Part shown: piece by piece, positions 34,027-43,176 of the stretch | Layout: the number at the start of each line of letters is the position of its first letter | Position numbering within the stretch: position 1 is the first letter of the stretch | Assembly: GCA_964464755.1 (NCBI GenBank) | Contig: CAYXGZ010000013.1 | Location: forward strand, 1-64,000 | DNA: 64,000 nucleotides | Direction of reading: 5' to 3' | Source: CAYXGZ01 sp964464755 | Lineage (GTDB): Bacteria; Planctomycetota; MHYJ01; JACPRB01 | Translations under genes and position numbers: made by a program | The notes under the pieces: generated by a model | Told to the model about the DNA's origin: nothing | What the model saw: the letters and a program-made list of their open reading frames with translations, nothing else | Database searches by the model: none

Positions 34027-34751
34027 TGCCGCGTCCCGACGGCCGGGCCCCGGACCAGCTCCGGCCGGTCTCCTTCCAGCGCGGCTTCCTCGCCAACACC
34101 CCGGGCTCCGTCCTCGTGTCGGCGGGCCTCACGCGGGTCCTCTGCACCGTCACGATCCAGCACTCCGTGCCCCAGTGGCTCGTCGGCCGCGGCCAGGGCT
34201 GGATCACCGCCGAGTACGGGATGCTCCCGGCCTCCACGGGCGACCGCAAGCCCCGCGAGCGCGCCGGCAAGGTCGACGGCCGCACCAGCGAGATCCAGCG
34301 CCTCATCGGCCGCTCGATCCGCGCCATCGTCGACATGGAGATCCTCGGCGAGAAGACCCTCTGGGTGGACTGCGACGTGCTCGAGGCCGACGGCGGCACC
34401 CGCTGCGCCGCGATCACGGGCGCCTACGTCGCGCTCGTCGACGCCATCCGCGCCCTCGAGGCCGACGGCATGAAGTTCGCCGCCCCGCCGCTGCGCGACT
34501 CCATCTCCGCCGTCAGCGTCGGCGTCGTCCGCGGCGAGACCCGGCTCGACCTCTGCTACGAGGAGGACTCGGCCGCCGACGTCGACATGAACCTCGTCCA
34601 GACCGGCAAGGGGCTCATCGTCGAGGTCCAGGGCACGGCCGAGAAGACGCCCTTCGACACCTCGCGCCTCATGGCGCTCTACAAGCTCGCCGAGAAGGGC
34701 AACCAGGACCTCCGCCGCCTCCAGCTCGAGGCGCTGCAGAAGAAGCCCTAG
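34026..34751 (+). CDS. rph: Ribonuclease PH
   Basis: 241 residues, typical RNase PH: PRPDGRAPDQLRPVSFQRGFL, GWITAEYGMLPASTGDR, RTSEIQRLIGRSIRAIVD, DCDVLEADGGTRCAAITGAYVAL and DLCYEEDSAADVDMNLV. A phosphorolytic 3'-5' exonuclease that trims tRNA 3' ends. GTG start overlaps the rbfA stop by one base (TAGTG). Its stop overlaps convergent priA within CTAG at 34748-34751. Confidence 0.96.
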   Translation: MPRPDGRAPDQLRPVSFQRGFLANTPGSVLVSAGLTRVLCTVTIQHSVPQWLVGRGQGWITAEYGMLPASTGDRKPRERAGKVDGRTSEIQRLIGRSIRAIVDMEILGEKTLWVDCDVLEADGGTRCAAITGAYVALVDAIRALEADGMKFAAPPLRDSISAVSVGVVRGETRLDLCYEEDSAADVDMNLVQTGKGLIVEVQGTAEKTPFDTSRLMALYKLAEKGNQDLRRLQLEALQKKP

Positions 34752-36931
34752 CCGAGGTCCACCGGGTCCACGTCGACCGAGACCTGCAGCGCCCGGTTCC
34801 GCGCCAGCGACGGCAGGATCCGCCGCAGCGCCCCCCGCACCGCCTCCAGGTCCTGCGCCTTCACGAGGAAGTGCCGCCGGTGCCGCCCCCGGATCCGCGG
34901 GAGCTCCGCCGGGCCCAGCACCTGCGCGAGCATCGGCGGGATCTCCGCCAGCAGCCGCTCGCCCAGCCGCACCGCCTCCCGGTCCACGAGCGCCGGCTTC
35001 GAGGCGGCGAGCAGGATCCGCACGAGCCGCGAGTACGGCGGGTAGCCCTCCTCGCGCCGGAAGGCGAGCTCCTTCTCCGCGAAGCCCGCGCCGTCGTGCG
35101 CCGCCGCGCAGGTGATCGCGTAGTGGCGGGGGTTGAAGGTCTGCACGATGACGCGCCCGCCTTTCGGGCCGCGCCCGGCCCGGCCCGCCACCTGGGTCAC
35201 GAGCTGGAAGGTCCGCTCCGCGGCCCGGAAGTCGTGCACGAAGAAGCCCGTGTCCGCGTTCACGACCCCGATCACCGTCACGTTGGGCACGTCGAAGCCC
35301 TTCGCGATCATCTGCGTGCCGACGAGCAGGTCCGTCGACCCCTCCCAGAGGCCGCGGATCGCCCGCGCGTAGTCCTCGCGGGTGCGCATCGCGTCCGAGT
35401 CCATCCGCGCGACCGAGAGGCCGGGGAAGACCTTGCGGAGCTCCTCCTCGATGCGCTCCGTCCCCGCGCCGTAGTCCCAGAGCGAGCCCGCCCCGCAGGC
35501 CGGGCAGGCGGCGGGCTTCGGGAAGGCGCGCCCGCAGGCGTGGCACTCGGCCGCGGACTCCGTCTTGTGGAACGCGAGCGCGAGGTCGCACTTCGTGCAG
35601 CGCAGCGTCCAGCCGCAGGACCGGCAGCGAGTCAGCCGCGTGTAGCCCCGCTGGTTCAGGAAGAGCAGCGACTGCTCCTTCCGCGCCGCGGCCTCCTTCA
35701 CCGCCTTCACGAGCACGCGGGAGAGCAGCGGGTAGCGCTTCACGTCCCGCCGCTCGCCCAGCATGTCGATCACCTCGACCGGCGGCAGCGGGCGGCCCCC
35801 GATGCGTTCCGGCAGCTCCGCGAGGCGCAGGCGGCCCGTCCGCGCGGCGTGCAGGGACTCGAGCGACGGGGTCGCGCTGCCCAGGACGACGGCCGCGCCC
35901 TCCGCCTCGGCCCGCTTCATCGCGACGTCGCGCGCGTGGTAGCGCGGGTCGATCTCCTGCTTGTAGGCCGGCTCGTGCTCCTCGTCGAGCACGACGAGGC
36001 CCAGCGCCGGGACCGGCGCGAAGACGGCGCTGCGGGCCCCGACCACCACGTCCACCTCGCCCGCCCGCACCGCGCGCCAGGCGTCGGCCCGCTCGCCCGG
36101 CGTCAGCGACGCGTGGAGCACCGCCGTGCGCGGGAACCGGGCCTTGAACCGCGCCGTCGTCTGCGGTGTCAGCGCGACCTCGGGCACGAGCACGATGGCC
36201 TGCCGGCCCGCGGCGACGGCGTCGCGGATCGCCTGGAGGTAGACCTCGGTCTTGCCGCTGCCCGTCACGCCGTGGAGCAGCACGCCCCGCGGGGGGCCGC
36301 GCCTCGCGTCGGCGATCACCCGCGCCGCGGCCCTCTGCGCCGGGGTCGGCGGGTGCTCCTCGACCGTCGACCCGTAGCCGCCCCCGGCCTCCGCCGCGGG
36401 CTGCTCCTGCACGATCTCGAGGCGCCGCTTCCGCGCGAGCCCCGCGACGACGCCGCGGCCGACCTTCGCGCGCTCGGCGAGCAGCCGCACCTCGAGCCGC
36501 CCCCCCGCCGACTCGAGCAGCGCCAGCGCGCGCCGGGCCGGCTCCGAGCGCGGCGGGGGCCCGCCGGGTTCCGGGAGCAGGACCGCCACGGGGATCGTCC
36601 TCGCGGCCGTCCCGCGCCGCACGCCGGACGGGACCATCGCCGAGAGCGCCTCGCCCCAGCCGCAGAGCCAGGCGTCCGCCATCCAGCGCGCGAGGTCGAT
36701 CTGCGCCGGCCCCACGAGCGGCTCGTCGCGCTCGATCAAGCGGACGTCGCGGACCACGAACGAGGGCGGGGCCGCGGGCAGCGACTGCACGATGCCGGAG
36801 AGGATCTTCGAGCGGAAGGGGACCTCGACCTGCTGGCCGACGCGGATGCGGCCACGCAGCTCCGGCGGCACGCCGTAGGTGAAGGGACGGTCCACCGGCA
36901 GGGGGAGGAGGACGTCCGCGTAGGCGCTCAT
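34748..36931 (-). CDS. priA: Primosomal protein N' (replication restart helicase)
   Basis: 727 residues. N-terminal 3' DNA-binding domain (ADVLLPLPVDRPFTYGVP), helicase core with GVTGSGKTEVYLQ (Walker A), DEEHEPAYKQ, and GSATPS; eight cysteines in four CxxC pairs (CRSC, CTKC, CHAC, CPAC) bind two zincs; helicase C part with TQMIAKGFDVPNVT and QVAGRAGRG. It reloads the replicative helicase at stalled forks. It lies 4 nt after the SAM hydrolase family gene. Confidence 0.96.
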   Translation of the reverse strand: MSAYADVLLPLPVDRPFTYGVPPELRGRIRVGQQVEVPFRSKILSGIVQSLPAAPPSFVVRDVRLIERDEPLVGPAQIDLARWMADAWLCGWGEALSAMVPSGVRRGTAARTIPVAVLLPEPGGPPPRSEPARRALALLESAGGRLEVRLLAERAKVGRGVVAGLARKRRLEIVQEQPAAEAGGGYGSTVEEHPPTPAQRAAARVIADARRGPPRGVLLHGVTGSGKTEVYLQAIRDAVAAGRQAIVLVPEVALTPQTTARFKARFPRTAVLHASLTPGERADAWRAVRAGEVDVVVGARSAVFAPVPALGLVVLDEEHEPAYKQEIDPRYHARDVAMKRAEAEGAAVVLGSATPSLESLHAARTGRLRLAELPERIGGRPLPPVEVIDMLGERRDVKRYPLLSRVLVKAVKEAAARKEQSLLFLNQRGYTRLTRCRSCGWTLRCTKCDLALAFHKTESAAECHACGRAFPKPAACPACGAGSLWDYGAGTERIEEELRKVFPGLSVARMDSDAMRTREDYARAIRGLWEGSTDLLVGTQMIAKGFDVPNVTVIGVVNADTGFFVHDFRAAERTFQLVTQVAGRAGRGPKGGRVIVQTFNPRHYAITCAAAHDGAGFAEKELAFRREEGYPPYSRLVRILLAASKPALVDREAVRLGERLLAEIPPMLAQVLGPAELPRIRGRHRRHFLVKAQDLEAVRGALRRILPSLARNRALQVSVDVDPVDLG

Positions 36932-36935
36932 CGCC

Positions 36936-37727
36936 TCAGGGCACGAGCCGGACCCGGACGATCTCGCCCGCCGCCACGCCGAGCTTCTTCGCGGCGTCGC
37001 CCCGCGCCACGGCGATCTCCAGCTTGCCGCCGCTGCCGGGCAGCGCGACCAGCGTCCCGGCCTTTCGCTTGCCGTAGGTCTCGGAGAGCCCGCCGATCGA
37101 CTTGCCGGCGATCTTCACCTCGACCTTCGAGGCCTCGAGGAGCCGGCCGATCGGGATGTTCGTCACGAGGTTGCCGAAGCGGTCCACGGAGATCACCTCG
37201 CCCACCACGACGCCCTCGCGGTGGACGTCGGGCTTCGAGGCGTGGAGGTGCCGCATGGAGCCGGCCTTCGGGCCGACGCGCTCGAAGGCCTCGCCGCGCG
37301 AGAGCCGGCCCACGACCGGCGCGAAGACGTCGCGGCCGTGGAACGTGGCCGAGATCTTCGGGAGCATCCACTCGCGGTTGCGAACGAGCCGCACCTCGAG
37401 GTCGCGCTCGCGGTCCTCGAGGAACGAGAGCAGCCCGTTGTCGGGGGCGACGAAGACGTGGGTCGGGGTCCGGACCGCCAGGATCTGCCGCTCCGTGCCC
37501 ACGCCGGGGTCCACGACGGCCATGAAGACCGTGCCCTCGGGGAAGTACGAGTAGGAGTTCTCGAGCAGGAAGTACGCGGACGCGACGTCCTGGGGCGTCA
37601 CGTCGTGCCCGAGGTCCACGAGGCGGGCCTCGGGGTTCTCGGAGAGGATGACGCCCTTGACCACGCCGACGTAGTGGTCGCGCAGGCCGAAATCCGTCAG
37701 GAGGGCGACGACGCCGGAGGGCTTCAT
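36936..37727 (-). CDS. SAM hydrolase / SAM-dependent halogenase family protein (former DUF62)
   Basis: 263 residues with the family start VVALLTDFGLRDHYVGVVKGVI, then VDPGVGTERQILAV and PDNGLLS in the N-terminal domain and SVDRFGNLVTNIP in the C-terminal domain. Most bacterial members hydrolyse S-adenosylmethionine to adenosine and methionine; a few are fluorinases or chlorinases. Nothing here points to halogenation. ATG overlaps the upstream protease gene by 4 nt. Confidence 0.88.
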   Translation of the reverse strand: MKPSGVVALLTDFGLRDHYVGVVKGVILSENPEARLVDLGHDVTPQDVASAYFLLENSYSYFPEGTVFMAVVDPGVGTERQILAVRTPTHVFVAPDNGLLSFLEDRERDLEVRLVRNREWMLPKISATFHGRDVFAPVVGRLSRGEAFERVGPKAGSMRHLHASKPDVHREGVVVGEVISVDRFGNLVTNIPIGRLLEASKVEVKIAGKSIGGLSETYGKRKAGTLVALPGSGGKLEIAVARGDAAKKLGVAAGEIVRVRLVP

Positions 37728-39064
37728 TTCGCGGGGACCCGCCCGACCTTGCCGGTCTCCGTCTTCTTCAGGGCCGTCCAGGCCGCGTTGATCCGGCCCG
37801 CGAGCGCCGCGTCGGCGCCGTCGAGCACGACCACGTCGGTCCCCCGGCGCTCGGCGACGGCGACGCGGCCGTCGGCCCGGGACCAGGTGGACTTCGCCCC
37901 CGCGTTCACGCGGGCCGCCCCCTCGAGCCGCAGGTCGAGCGACTCGGCGAGCGCGGCGGCGAATTCCGCCGCGTCCTCCTCGGTGTCCCAGGTGGAGGCC
38001 CAGAGGGACGCGAGCCCGCCCCGGGCGTCCTCGTAGATCCAGTAGCGGTCGCCGTCCCAGCCCGCGGCGGCGGCTGCCCGGGTCCGGGCGGTCCCGCGCT
38101 TGGTCTCGTCGAGCAGCACGCGGATCCCGAACTCGCCGAAGCCGTTCGTGCTCCGCAGCGTCCAGCCCGGGGCGAACGACGCGGCGTCGCCGATCGAGAG
38201 CTCCTGCGGCCGGTCGCGCGCGTCGAGGTACTTCTCGGGGTGGAGGATCTGCTCCGTGGAAGCGGGGAGGTCGTCGAAGGCGGCCGAGACCGCCTTCCAG
38301 GAGCCGCCCGACTTCGCGAGGATCGCGAGCACGAACTCCGCGCCGTAGCCGTAGGGGAAGGTCGCGGGCTTGCGCAGCGCCGCGGGCAGGGCGCCCGAGG
38401 CGCCGGGCAGCGAGGCCTGCTTGTAGCCGTCGAGGAAGGCGGGCGCGAAGTTGTCGAAGACCTCCTGGAACCCGTGCTGCAGGCCCGCGATCGTCGCGTC
38501 GCCCTCGACGAGGGCGCGGACGGCGAGCGCGAGGTCGTCCCGGCCCTCGACCTCGAGGGGCAGCGTGGACAGGTCGTGGTTCTGGTCCTGGGCCGCGTGG
38601 ACGAGCTCGTGGACGAGCGTGATCTCCTCGAGCGAGTCGAGCTTCACGCCGAGCTCCTTGAGCTGGCGGAGCAGCTCGGCCTCGCCGTCGGGGGGGGCGG
38701 GGTCCCGGACCAGGCGCAGGCGCTTCGTCTTCGGGTGGTAATAGCCCGCGACGGCGCCCGCGTGGAGCTCGGTCGTGAGCTTCCGGAGGTCCGCGCCCTC
38801 GGGGAGCAGCCCGAAGTGGACCGCGATGCGGCCCTTGAGCCGGGCGGTCGCGGCCGGCAGGTCCTCGTCGAGCTCCTTCTCGAGGAAGGCCCGGAGCTCG
38901 GCGCGCGAGTGGACGGCCGTCTCGACGTCCGACTTGAACTCCAGGCCGCGGAGCGCGGTCACGCGCTTCTGCAGCGCGCGGGCGCGGGCGCCGGGCCCGT
39001 CCTGGGCGGGGGCGGGGGCGGCGAGGAGCGCGAGCAGCACCGCGGCGGCGAGGGGGGACTTCAT
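37724..39064 (-). CDS. Secreted zinc metalloprotease-like protein (HExxH)
   Basis: 446 residues with a signal peptide (cleavage near PAPAQ). The zinc site HELVHAAQDQNHD (His152, Glu153, His156) with the later ALVEGDA (Glu187) is the pattern of a gluzincin-like family seen in many exported bacterial proteins. The rest matches the degenerate paralogue at 20439-21662. GGAG 6 nt before the ATG is a good ribosome binding site. First gene of an operon with the SAM hydrolase family gene and priA. Confidence 0.82.
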   Translation of the reverse strand: MKSPLAAAVLLALLAAPAPAQDGPGARARALQKRVTALRGLEFKSDVETAVHSRAELRAFLEKELDEDLPAATARLKGRIAVHFGLLPEGADLRKLTTELHAGAVAGYYHPKTKRLRLVRDPAPPDGEAELLRQLKELGVKLDSLEEITLVHELVHAAQDQNHDLSTLPLEVEGRDDLALAVRALVEGDATIAGLQHGFQEVFDNFAPAFLDGYKQASLPGASGALPAALRKPATFPYGYGAEFVLAILAKSGGSWKAVSAAFDDLPASTEQILHPEKYLDARDRPQELSIGDAASFAPGWTLRSTNGFGEFGIRVLLDETKRGTARTRAAAAAGWDGDRYWIYEDARGGLASLWASTWDTEEDAAEFAAALAESLDLRLEGAARVNAGAKSTWSRADGRVAVAERRGTDVVVLDGADAALAGRINAAWTALKKTETGKVGRVPAK

Positions 39065-39099
39065 GGATGCTCCGGGGTCGGGTCGCGGCCGGATTTCCG

Positions 39100-39129
39100 T
39101 TGCGCGGCTCCGGGACGCAGGGGTATTGT
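39100..39129 (+). promoter_or_regulatory. Promoter of the M16 peptidase gene
   Basis: TTGCGC (39100-39105), 18-nt spacer, TATTGT (39124-39129). Its -10 box overlaps that of the opposite-strand promoter at 39125-39130, so the two cannot easily be used at once. Confidence 0.4.
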
Positions 39130-39153
39130 CGAGAGCCTCTCCGGGGCTGTCAA
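39125..39153 (-). promoter_or_regulatory. Promoter of the metalloprotease-SAM hydrolase-priA operon
   Basis: On the minus strand TTGACA (39148-39153, perfect), 17-nt spacer, GACAAT (39125-39130). The leader is about 55 nt and ends in a GGAG ribosome binding site before ATG 39064. Confidence 0.6.
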
Positions 39154-39161
39154 GCAAGCGC

Positions 39162-40448
39162 ATGAACCTCCACCGATCCCGAGATCGCCGTCTCCGCGAG
39201 GAGACCGTCTCCACCCGGCTCTCGGGGGGGCTCCGGGCCGCCGTGTTCCCGAAGCGCGGGCTGCAGCGGCGCATGGCCGCGTTCGCGACCCGCTACGGCT
39301 CGACCGACCTCGTCTTCAGCCCGGGCCCGGGCCGCCCGCCCGAGCCGACGCCCGCGGGCATCGCGCACTTCCTCGAGCACCAGCTCTTCAAGAAGCAGGA
39401 CGTCGACGTCCTCATGGAGTTCGGCCGCTTCGGCGCCAGCTCCAACGCCTTCACGGACTACACGAGCACGACCTACTACTTCGCCGGCACGGAGCGCTTC
39501 GAGGACTGCCTCGACCTGCTGATCCGCCTCGTCCTCGCCCCCCACTTCACCGCCGACGGGGTCGCGAAGGAGAAGCTGATCATCGAGCAGGAGCTGCGGA
39601 TGTACGACGACCAGCCCGATTACCGCGCCTACAAGAACCTCATGGCCTCGCTCTACGTCGCCCACCCGGTCCGCCAGGACATCGGCGGCACCGTCGAGTC
39701 CATCCAGGCCATCGACCGCGACCTCCTCGAGCGCTGCTGGCGCCGCTTCTACCACCCCTCGAACCTCTGCTTCGTCGCGTCGGGCGACGTGGACCCCGCC
39801 GCCGTCTTCGAGCGCGTGGACCGCGCCGTCGCCGGTCTCGCCGCCGCGGGCGGGGGGGAGATCGAGCGATCGCGCCCCGAGGAGCCCGCCTCCATCGGGC
39901 GGGACGTCGTCAAGGACTCCGCCGTCGTCTCGCGGCCGAAGGTCCTGCTCGGCTTCAAGGACCTGGCGATCCGCCCGGGCGACCTCGTGGCCCGGGACCT
40001 CGAGATGTCCGTCCTGCTCGACCTGCTCTTCGGCGCGACGAGTTCCTTCCACGCCCGCGCCTTCGCGCGCGGGCTCATCGACGACACGTTCTCCGCGTCC
40101 TACGCCTCCGACGAGGCCTACGGCTTCACGCTGGCCGGCGGCGAGAGCGACGAGCCGGAGCGCCTCGCCGACGAGGTGCGCCGCGAGTTCCGCCGCGCCC
40201 GGAAGTCGCGCTTCAAGAAGCGCGACGTCGAGCGGGCCCGGCGCAAGCGCCTGGGGCGCTACCTCCGCGCGTTCGACAACCCCGAGGGCACGGGCTTCCA
40301 CCTCCTCGGCGCGCTGATGAACGACCACGACCTCTTCGACTACCCCGCGGCGATCTCGAGGATCACGCCCCGGGCCCTGTCCGAGCGCCTCGAGGGGGCC
40401 GTCGATCCCGGCCGCTCCGTGCTGTCGCTCGTCACCCCCCGCACCTAG
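39162..40448 (+). CDS. M16 family (pitrilysin/insulinase) zinc peptidase, cytoplasmic
   Basis: 428 residues. The inverted zinc motif HFLEH (HxxEH) is at about residue 67 with the downstream glutamate in EKLIIEQELRMYDDQPDYR; the second, non-catalytic M16 half follows (SRPKVLLGFKDL...). It resembles the YmfH group of short M16 peptidases. No signal peptide, so intracellular. Start at ATG 39162 follows the predicted promoter; no clear Shine-Dalgarno. Confidence 0.88.
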   Translation: MNLHRSRDRRLREETVSTRLSGGLRAAVFPKRGLQRRMAAFATRYGSTDLVFSPGPGRPPEPTPAGIAHFLEHQLFKKQDVDVLMEFGRFGASSNAFTDYTSTTYYFAGTERFEDCLDLLIRLVLAPHFTADGVAKEKLIIEQELRMYDDQPDYRAYKNLMASLYVAHPVRQDIGGTVESIQAIDRDLLERCWRRFYHPSNLCFVASGDVDPAAVFERVDRAVAGLAAAGGGEIERSRPEEPASIGRDVVKDSAVVSRPKVLLGFKDLAIRPGDLVARDLEMSVLLDLLFGATSSFHARAFARGLIDDTFSASYASDEAYGFTLAGGESDEPERLADEVRREFRRARKSRFKKRDVERARRKRLGRYLRAFDNPEGTGFHLLGALMNDHDLFDYPAAISRITPRALSERLEGAVDPGRSVLSLVTPRT

Positions 40449-40456
40449 GAGAGTCC

Positions 40457-41194
40457 ATGGCCCTCAAGAAGACGACCGGGAAGTCCGCGTCCGGCCGCCG
40501 GCCGATGCCCGCGCCGAAGAAGTCGAGCCCGCTCCCGCTGATCATCGGCGGGGTGGCGGGGCTCGTCGTCCTCGTCGTGGCGGTCGTGGCCCTGAACTCC
40601 GGCAAGTCCCCGCGCGCGTCGGGCGGGGGCGGCGTCGAGAAGGGGCCGGACGTCCCGCTGCCGGAGTACAAGCGCGCCGAGTCCGACGGGCGGGCCAAGG
40701 TGAACGCCGCGCTGGCCTCCGTGAAGGAGAAGGCCGCGTCCCTCGCCTCGCTGAAGCCCGACCAGAAGGCCGAGGCGATGAAGGACCTCTCGAAGGCGAT
40801 CCAGGACAAGAAGGACGGGACCGCGCTGCTCGAGACGGCGAACCAGATGATCGACAAGTACAACCGGGAGTCCGGCAAGGCCCTCAAGCGGATCGACCTC
40901 GAGGGCGTCGAGCGGGACTGGGCCGCGGCGACGAGCCGGCTCGTGGACGGGCTCGAGAAGGACGGCCAGGCGCTCTGCGACCGGGGCTACAACACGGTGC
41001 AGACGCTGAAGGCCCGCTGGGACGAGAAGTCGTCCCCCGAGCTGAAGGTCCAGGTGAAGGGGGCGATCGACGACATCTCGCACGGGATGAACCTGTTCGA
41101 GTGGGCGAACCAGCTCTCGGGGCACACCTTCGACACGACCAAGTACGGCCAGGCGCGCAAGCTGGCGGCGAACAAGTACAACGAGCTCAAGTGA
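40457..41194 (+). CDS. Single-pass membrane protein with helical ectodomain, unknown
   Basis: 245 residues. A basic N-terminus (KKTTGKSASGRRPMPAPKKSS) leads to one transmembrane segment (about 27-47), a Gly-rich spacer and an alpha-helical domain (about 70-245) rich in Lys, Ala and Glu. AGGAGAG lies 5 nt before the ATG. Follows the M16 peptidase by 8 nt, so probably co-transcribed. Family not recognised. Confidence 0.78.
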   Translation: MALKKTTGKSASGRRPMPAPKKSSPLPLIIGGVAGLVVLVVAVVALNSGKSPRASGGGGVEKGPDVPLPEYKRAESDGRAKVNAALASVKEKAASLASLKPDQKAEAMKDLSKAIQDKKDGTALLETANQMIDKYNRESGKALKRIDLEGVERDWAAATSRLVDGLEKDGQALCDRGYNTVQTLKARWDEKSSPELKVQVKGAIDDISHGMNLFEWANQLSGHTFDTTKYGQARKLAANKYNELK

Positions 41195-41510
41195 CGGGCG
41201 GGGCGGGCGGCTTCGCCGCCTCGTGCTCGGGGTCCGCGGGGTCGGGGCCAGGCAGGCCGGCGGAGGCGGACGAGCCCAGCGGGGGCGGCGCGTGGCCCGG
41301 GGGGTCGGGCGGGGAGCCGCCCGGGGGCGCCTCGAAGAGGTCGTCGTCGGGGATCTGCCTCAGGACCTCGTCGCGGGCGTCGGAGACCTGGCGCTTGAGG
41401 GCGGAGTACCACCTCCCGACCTTGCGGGCCATCCTCGGGAGCTCCTTCCCGTAGACCAGGATGGCCACGACGAGGACGAGGAACATCTCCTCGAAGCCGA
41501 TCGATCCCAT
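41187..41510 (-). CDS. Sec-independent translocase subunit TatA/TatB-like
   Basis: 107 residues with the Tat signature: short N-terminal transmembrane helix GFEEMFLVLVVAILVYGKELPRMARKVGRW, then an amphipathic helix (ALKRQVSDARDEVLRQIPDDD) and a Pro-rich tail. TatA and TatB cannot be told apart with confidence; the length and Pro-rich tail lean to TatB. No tatC is in the window. The 3' end overlaps the convergent gene by 8 nt. Confidence 0.85.
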   Translation of the reverse strand: MGSIGFEEMFLVLVVAILVYGKELPRMARKVGRWYSALKRQVSDARDEVLRQIPDDDLFEAPPGGSPPDPPGHAPPPLGSSASAGLPGPDPADPEHEAAKPPAPPVT

Positions 41511-41519
41511 GGAGAGTCC

Positions 41520-41549
41520 ATCGTAGGCCCGTCCCTATAATGAAGTCAA
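41520..41549 (-). promoter_or_regulatory. Promoter of the tat gene, leaderless type
   Basis: On the minus strand TTGACT (41544-41549), 18-nt spacer, TACGAT (41520-41525), then 9 nt to ATG 41510. Confidence 0.5.
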
Positions 41550-41619
41550 CGGCGGGGTCCGGCGGCCCGCCCGGTTATTTTCGCCGCCGGTTTTTACCCG
41601 GGACGCCGGGGGGCGTCGA

Positions 41620-42198
41620 ATGAGCGTTCAACCGTCGGGAAGCGACCCCATGGGCGACGCGGAACTCGTCGCGAGGTTCCGGGGCGGACAGGAGTCCGCG
41701 TTCGAGGACCTCGTGCGCCGGCACATGAAGGAGTCCTACGCCTTCTGCCTCCGCCTCGCCGGGAACGCCGCGGAGGCCGAGGAGCTCTCGCAGGAGGGCT
41801 TCGTCAGCGCGTACCGGCACCTGGGGGACTTCCGCGGCGAGTCGAGTTTCCGGGGCTGGCTGTACCGGATCCTGGTGAACCTGTTCCGGGACCGGCGGCG
41901 GAGCCGGAAGCGCGAGGAGGCGAGGCTCGTGAAACTGCAGGCGGCGGCGGAACGGCGGCAGGAGCTCCAGGGCGCCGAGGGCGTCGGGGAGCTGCACGCC
42001 GGCGAGCTGTCCGACGTCGTGAAGGCCCGCGTCGAGGAGCTCCCGCCCCGGCAGCAGGAGGTCCTCGTGCTCCACGTGTACCAGGGCCTGGGCTACGACG
42101 AGATCGCCGCCGCGCTGGGCTGCAGCTACGACGACGTGAAGGTGAACCTCTCGCTGGCGCGGAAGCGCCTGCGCCAGGAACTGAAGGACCGCGTATGA
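41620..42198 (+). CDS. ECF-type RNA polymerase sigma factor
   Basis: 192 residues. Sigma region 2 (ELVARFRGGQESAFEDLVRRHMKESYAFCLRLAGNAAEAEELSQEGFVSAYRHLGDFRG, FRGWLYRILVNLFRDRRRS) and region 4 (VEELPPRQQEVLVLHVYQGLGYDEIAAALGCSYDDVKVNLSLARKRLR) are complete. Paired by ATGA overlap with a zinc-finger anti-sigma factor, the usual arrangement. No RBS better than GGGGGG upstream. A second in-frame ATG is at residue 11. Confidence 0.94.
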   Translation: MSVQPSGSDPMGDAELVARFRGGQESAFEDLVRRHMKESYAFCLRLAGNAAEAEELSQEGFVSAYRHLGDFRGESSFRGWLYRILVNLFRDRRRSRKREEARLVKLQAAAERRQELQGAEGVGELHAGELSDVVKARVEELPPRQQEVLVLHVYQGLGYDEIAAALGCSYDDVKVNLSLARKRLRQELKDRV

Positions 42199-43163
42199 CG
42201 ACCTGCGACGACGTCCTCGGGCGGATCGACGAGTACCACGACCGGGAGCTCCCCGCCGCGGAGGCCGCCCGGATCCGGGAGCACCTCTCGGCCTGCGCCG
42301 CCTGCGCCGCCGAGCTGGCCGCCCTCGAGCGGCTCGACGGGGCCCTGCGCCAGGTCCCCGCGGCCGGCGCCCCGGCCTGGGACCGCTACCTCGCCGACGT
42401 GAAGCGGCGGACCTCCGCCCGGCCGCGCCCGGCCTTCGGGCTCGTCCCCGCGCTCCTCGCCGTCGCGGCCGCCGCGATCTTCGGCCTCGTGTCCTGGATG
42501 GCCACCCGGCCCGCGACCCCGACGGGGCCCGCCCTCGCCGAGCGCGTGGGCTCCCTCGTCGACGCCTGGTCGTCCGGCGACGCCGCCGCCCGCGCCCGCG
42601 CCGAGCGCGAGCTCACCGCCCTCGGCCCCGAGGGCGTCGGCGCCCTCGTGACGGCCGCGCTCGGGGACGGCCGCCCGGCCCGCCAGGCCGCCGCCGCGCG
42701 CATCCTCGCCGCCTCGCCCGACCCCAAGGTGCGCAAGCTCCTCGTCGATCGCTCCGCCGAGCTCGCCCGCGAGGACGACCGGGAGTGGTCCCTCTCGGAG
42801 ATCGGCGTGGACTCCAGCGACGCCGAGATGGTCGCCCCCGCGCTCGACCTGGCCCGCCACCCCTCGACCTGGGCCGCGGCGCTGGACCTGCTCCGGAAGA
42901 TGGACCGCGGCGGCCTCGGCGCCGCCCACAAGGAGATCGTGCGGCGCATGCGGGGGCTGCTCGCCTCCGACCTGCCCCCCGAGCGCGAGCTCGGGTTCCG
43001 GCTCGCCGCCGAGCTCGACATGCTCGAGGAGGACGTCGTGGAGTTCCTCGACGTCCCGTCCCTCCGCGACCAGGCCCTCGACTTCCTGAAGCGCCGGACC
43101 GGCAAGGACTTCGGGACCGACAAGGAGGCCTGGAACCGGCATTTCTCCGGGCGGAAGATGTGA
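42195..43163 (+). CDS. Zinc-finger anti-sigma factor with extended C-terminus
   Basis: 322 residues. The N-terminal zinc-binding anti-sigma domain has the HxxxCxxC motif in REHLSACAACAAEL; one transmembrane segment lies at about 82-103; the outer part (about 110-320) is Ala/Leu-rich and looks like HEAT repeats (ALVTAALGDGRPARQAAAARILAASPDPKVRKLL). It should hold the ECF sigma factor at the membrane until a periplasmic signal arrives, perhaps sensed by the repeat domain. Confidence 0.88.
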   Translation: MTTCDDVLGRIDEYHDRELPAAEAARIREHLSACAACAAELAALERLDGALRQVPAAGAPAWDRYLADVKRRTSARPRPAFGLVPALLAVAAAAIFGLVSWMATRPATPTGPALAERVGSLVDAWSSGDAAARARAERELTALGPEGVGALVTAALGDGRPARQAAAARILAASPDPKVRKLLVDRSAELAREDDREWSLSEIGVDSSDAEMVAPALDLARHPSTWAAALDLLRKMDRGGLGAAHKEIVRRMRGLLASDLPPERELGFRLAAELDMLEEDVVEFLDVPSLRDQALDFLKRRTGKDFGTDKEAWNRHFSGRKM

Positions 43164-43176
43164 ACAGGAGGCCCCG

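Noticed and set aside
41536..41541. Plus-strand TATAAT as promoter of the ECF sigma gene at 41620
   Set aside because: No -35 box at 16-19 nt upstream, and it lies within the spacer of the tat promoter; may be fortuitous.
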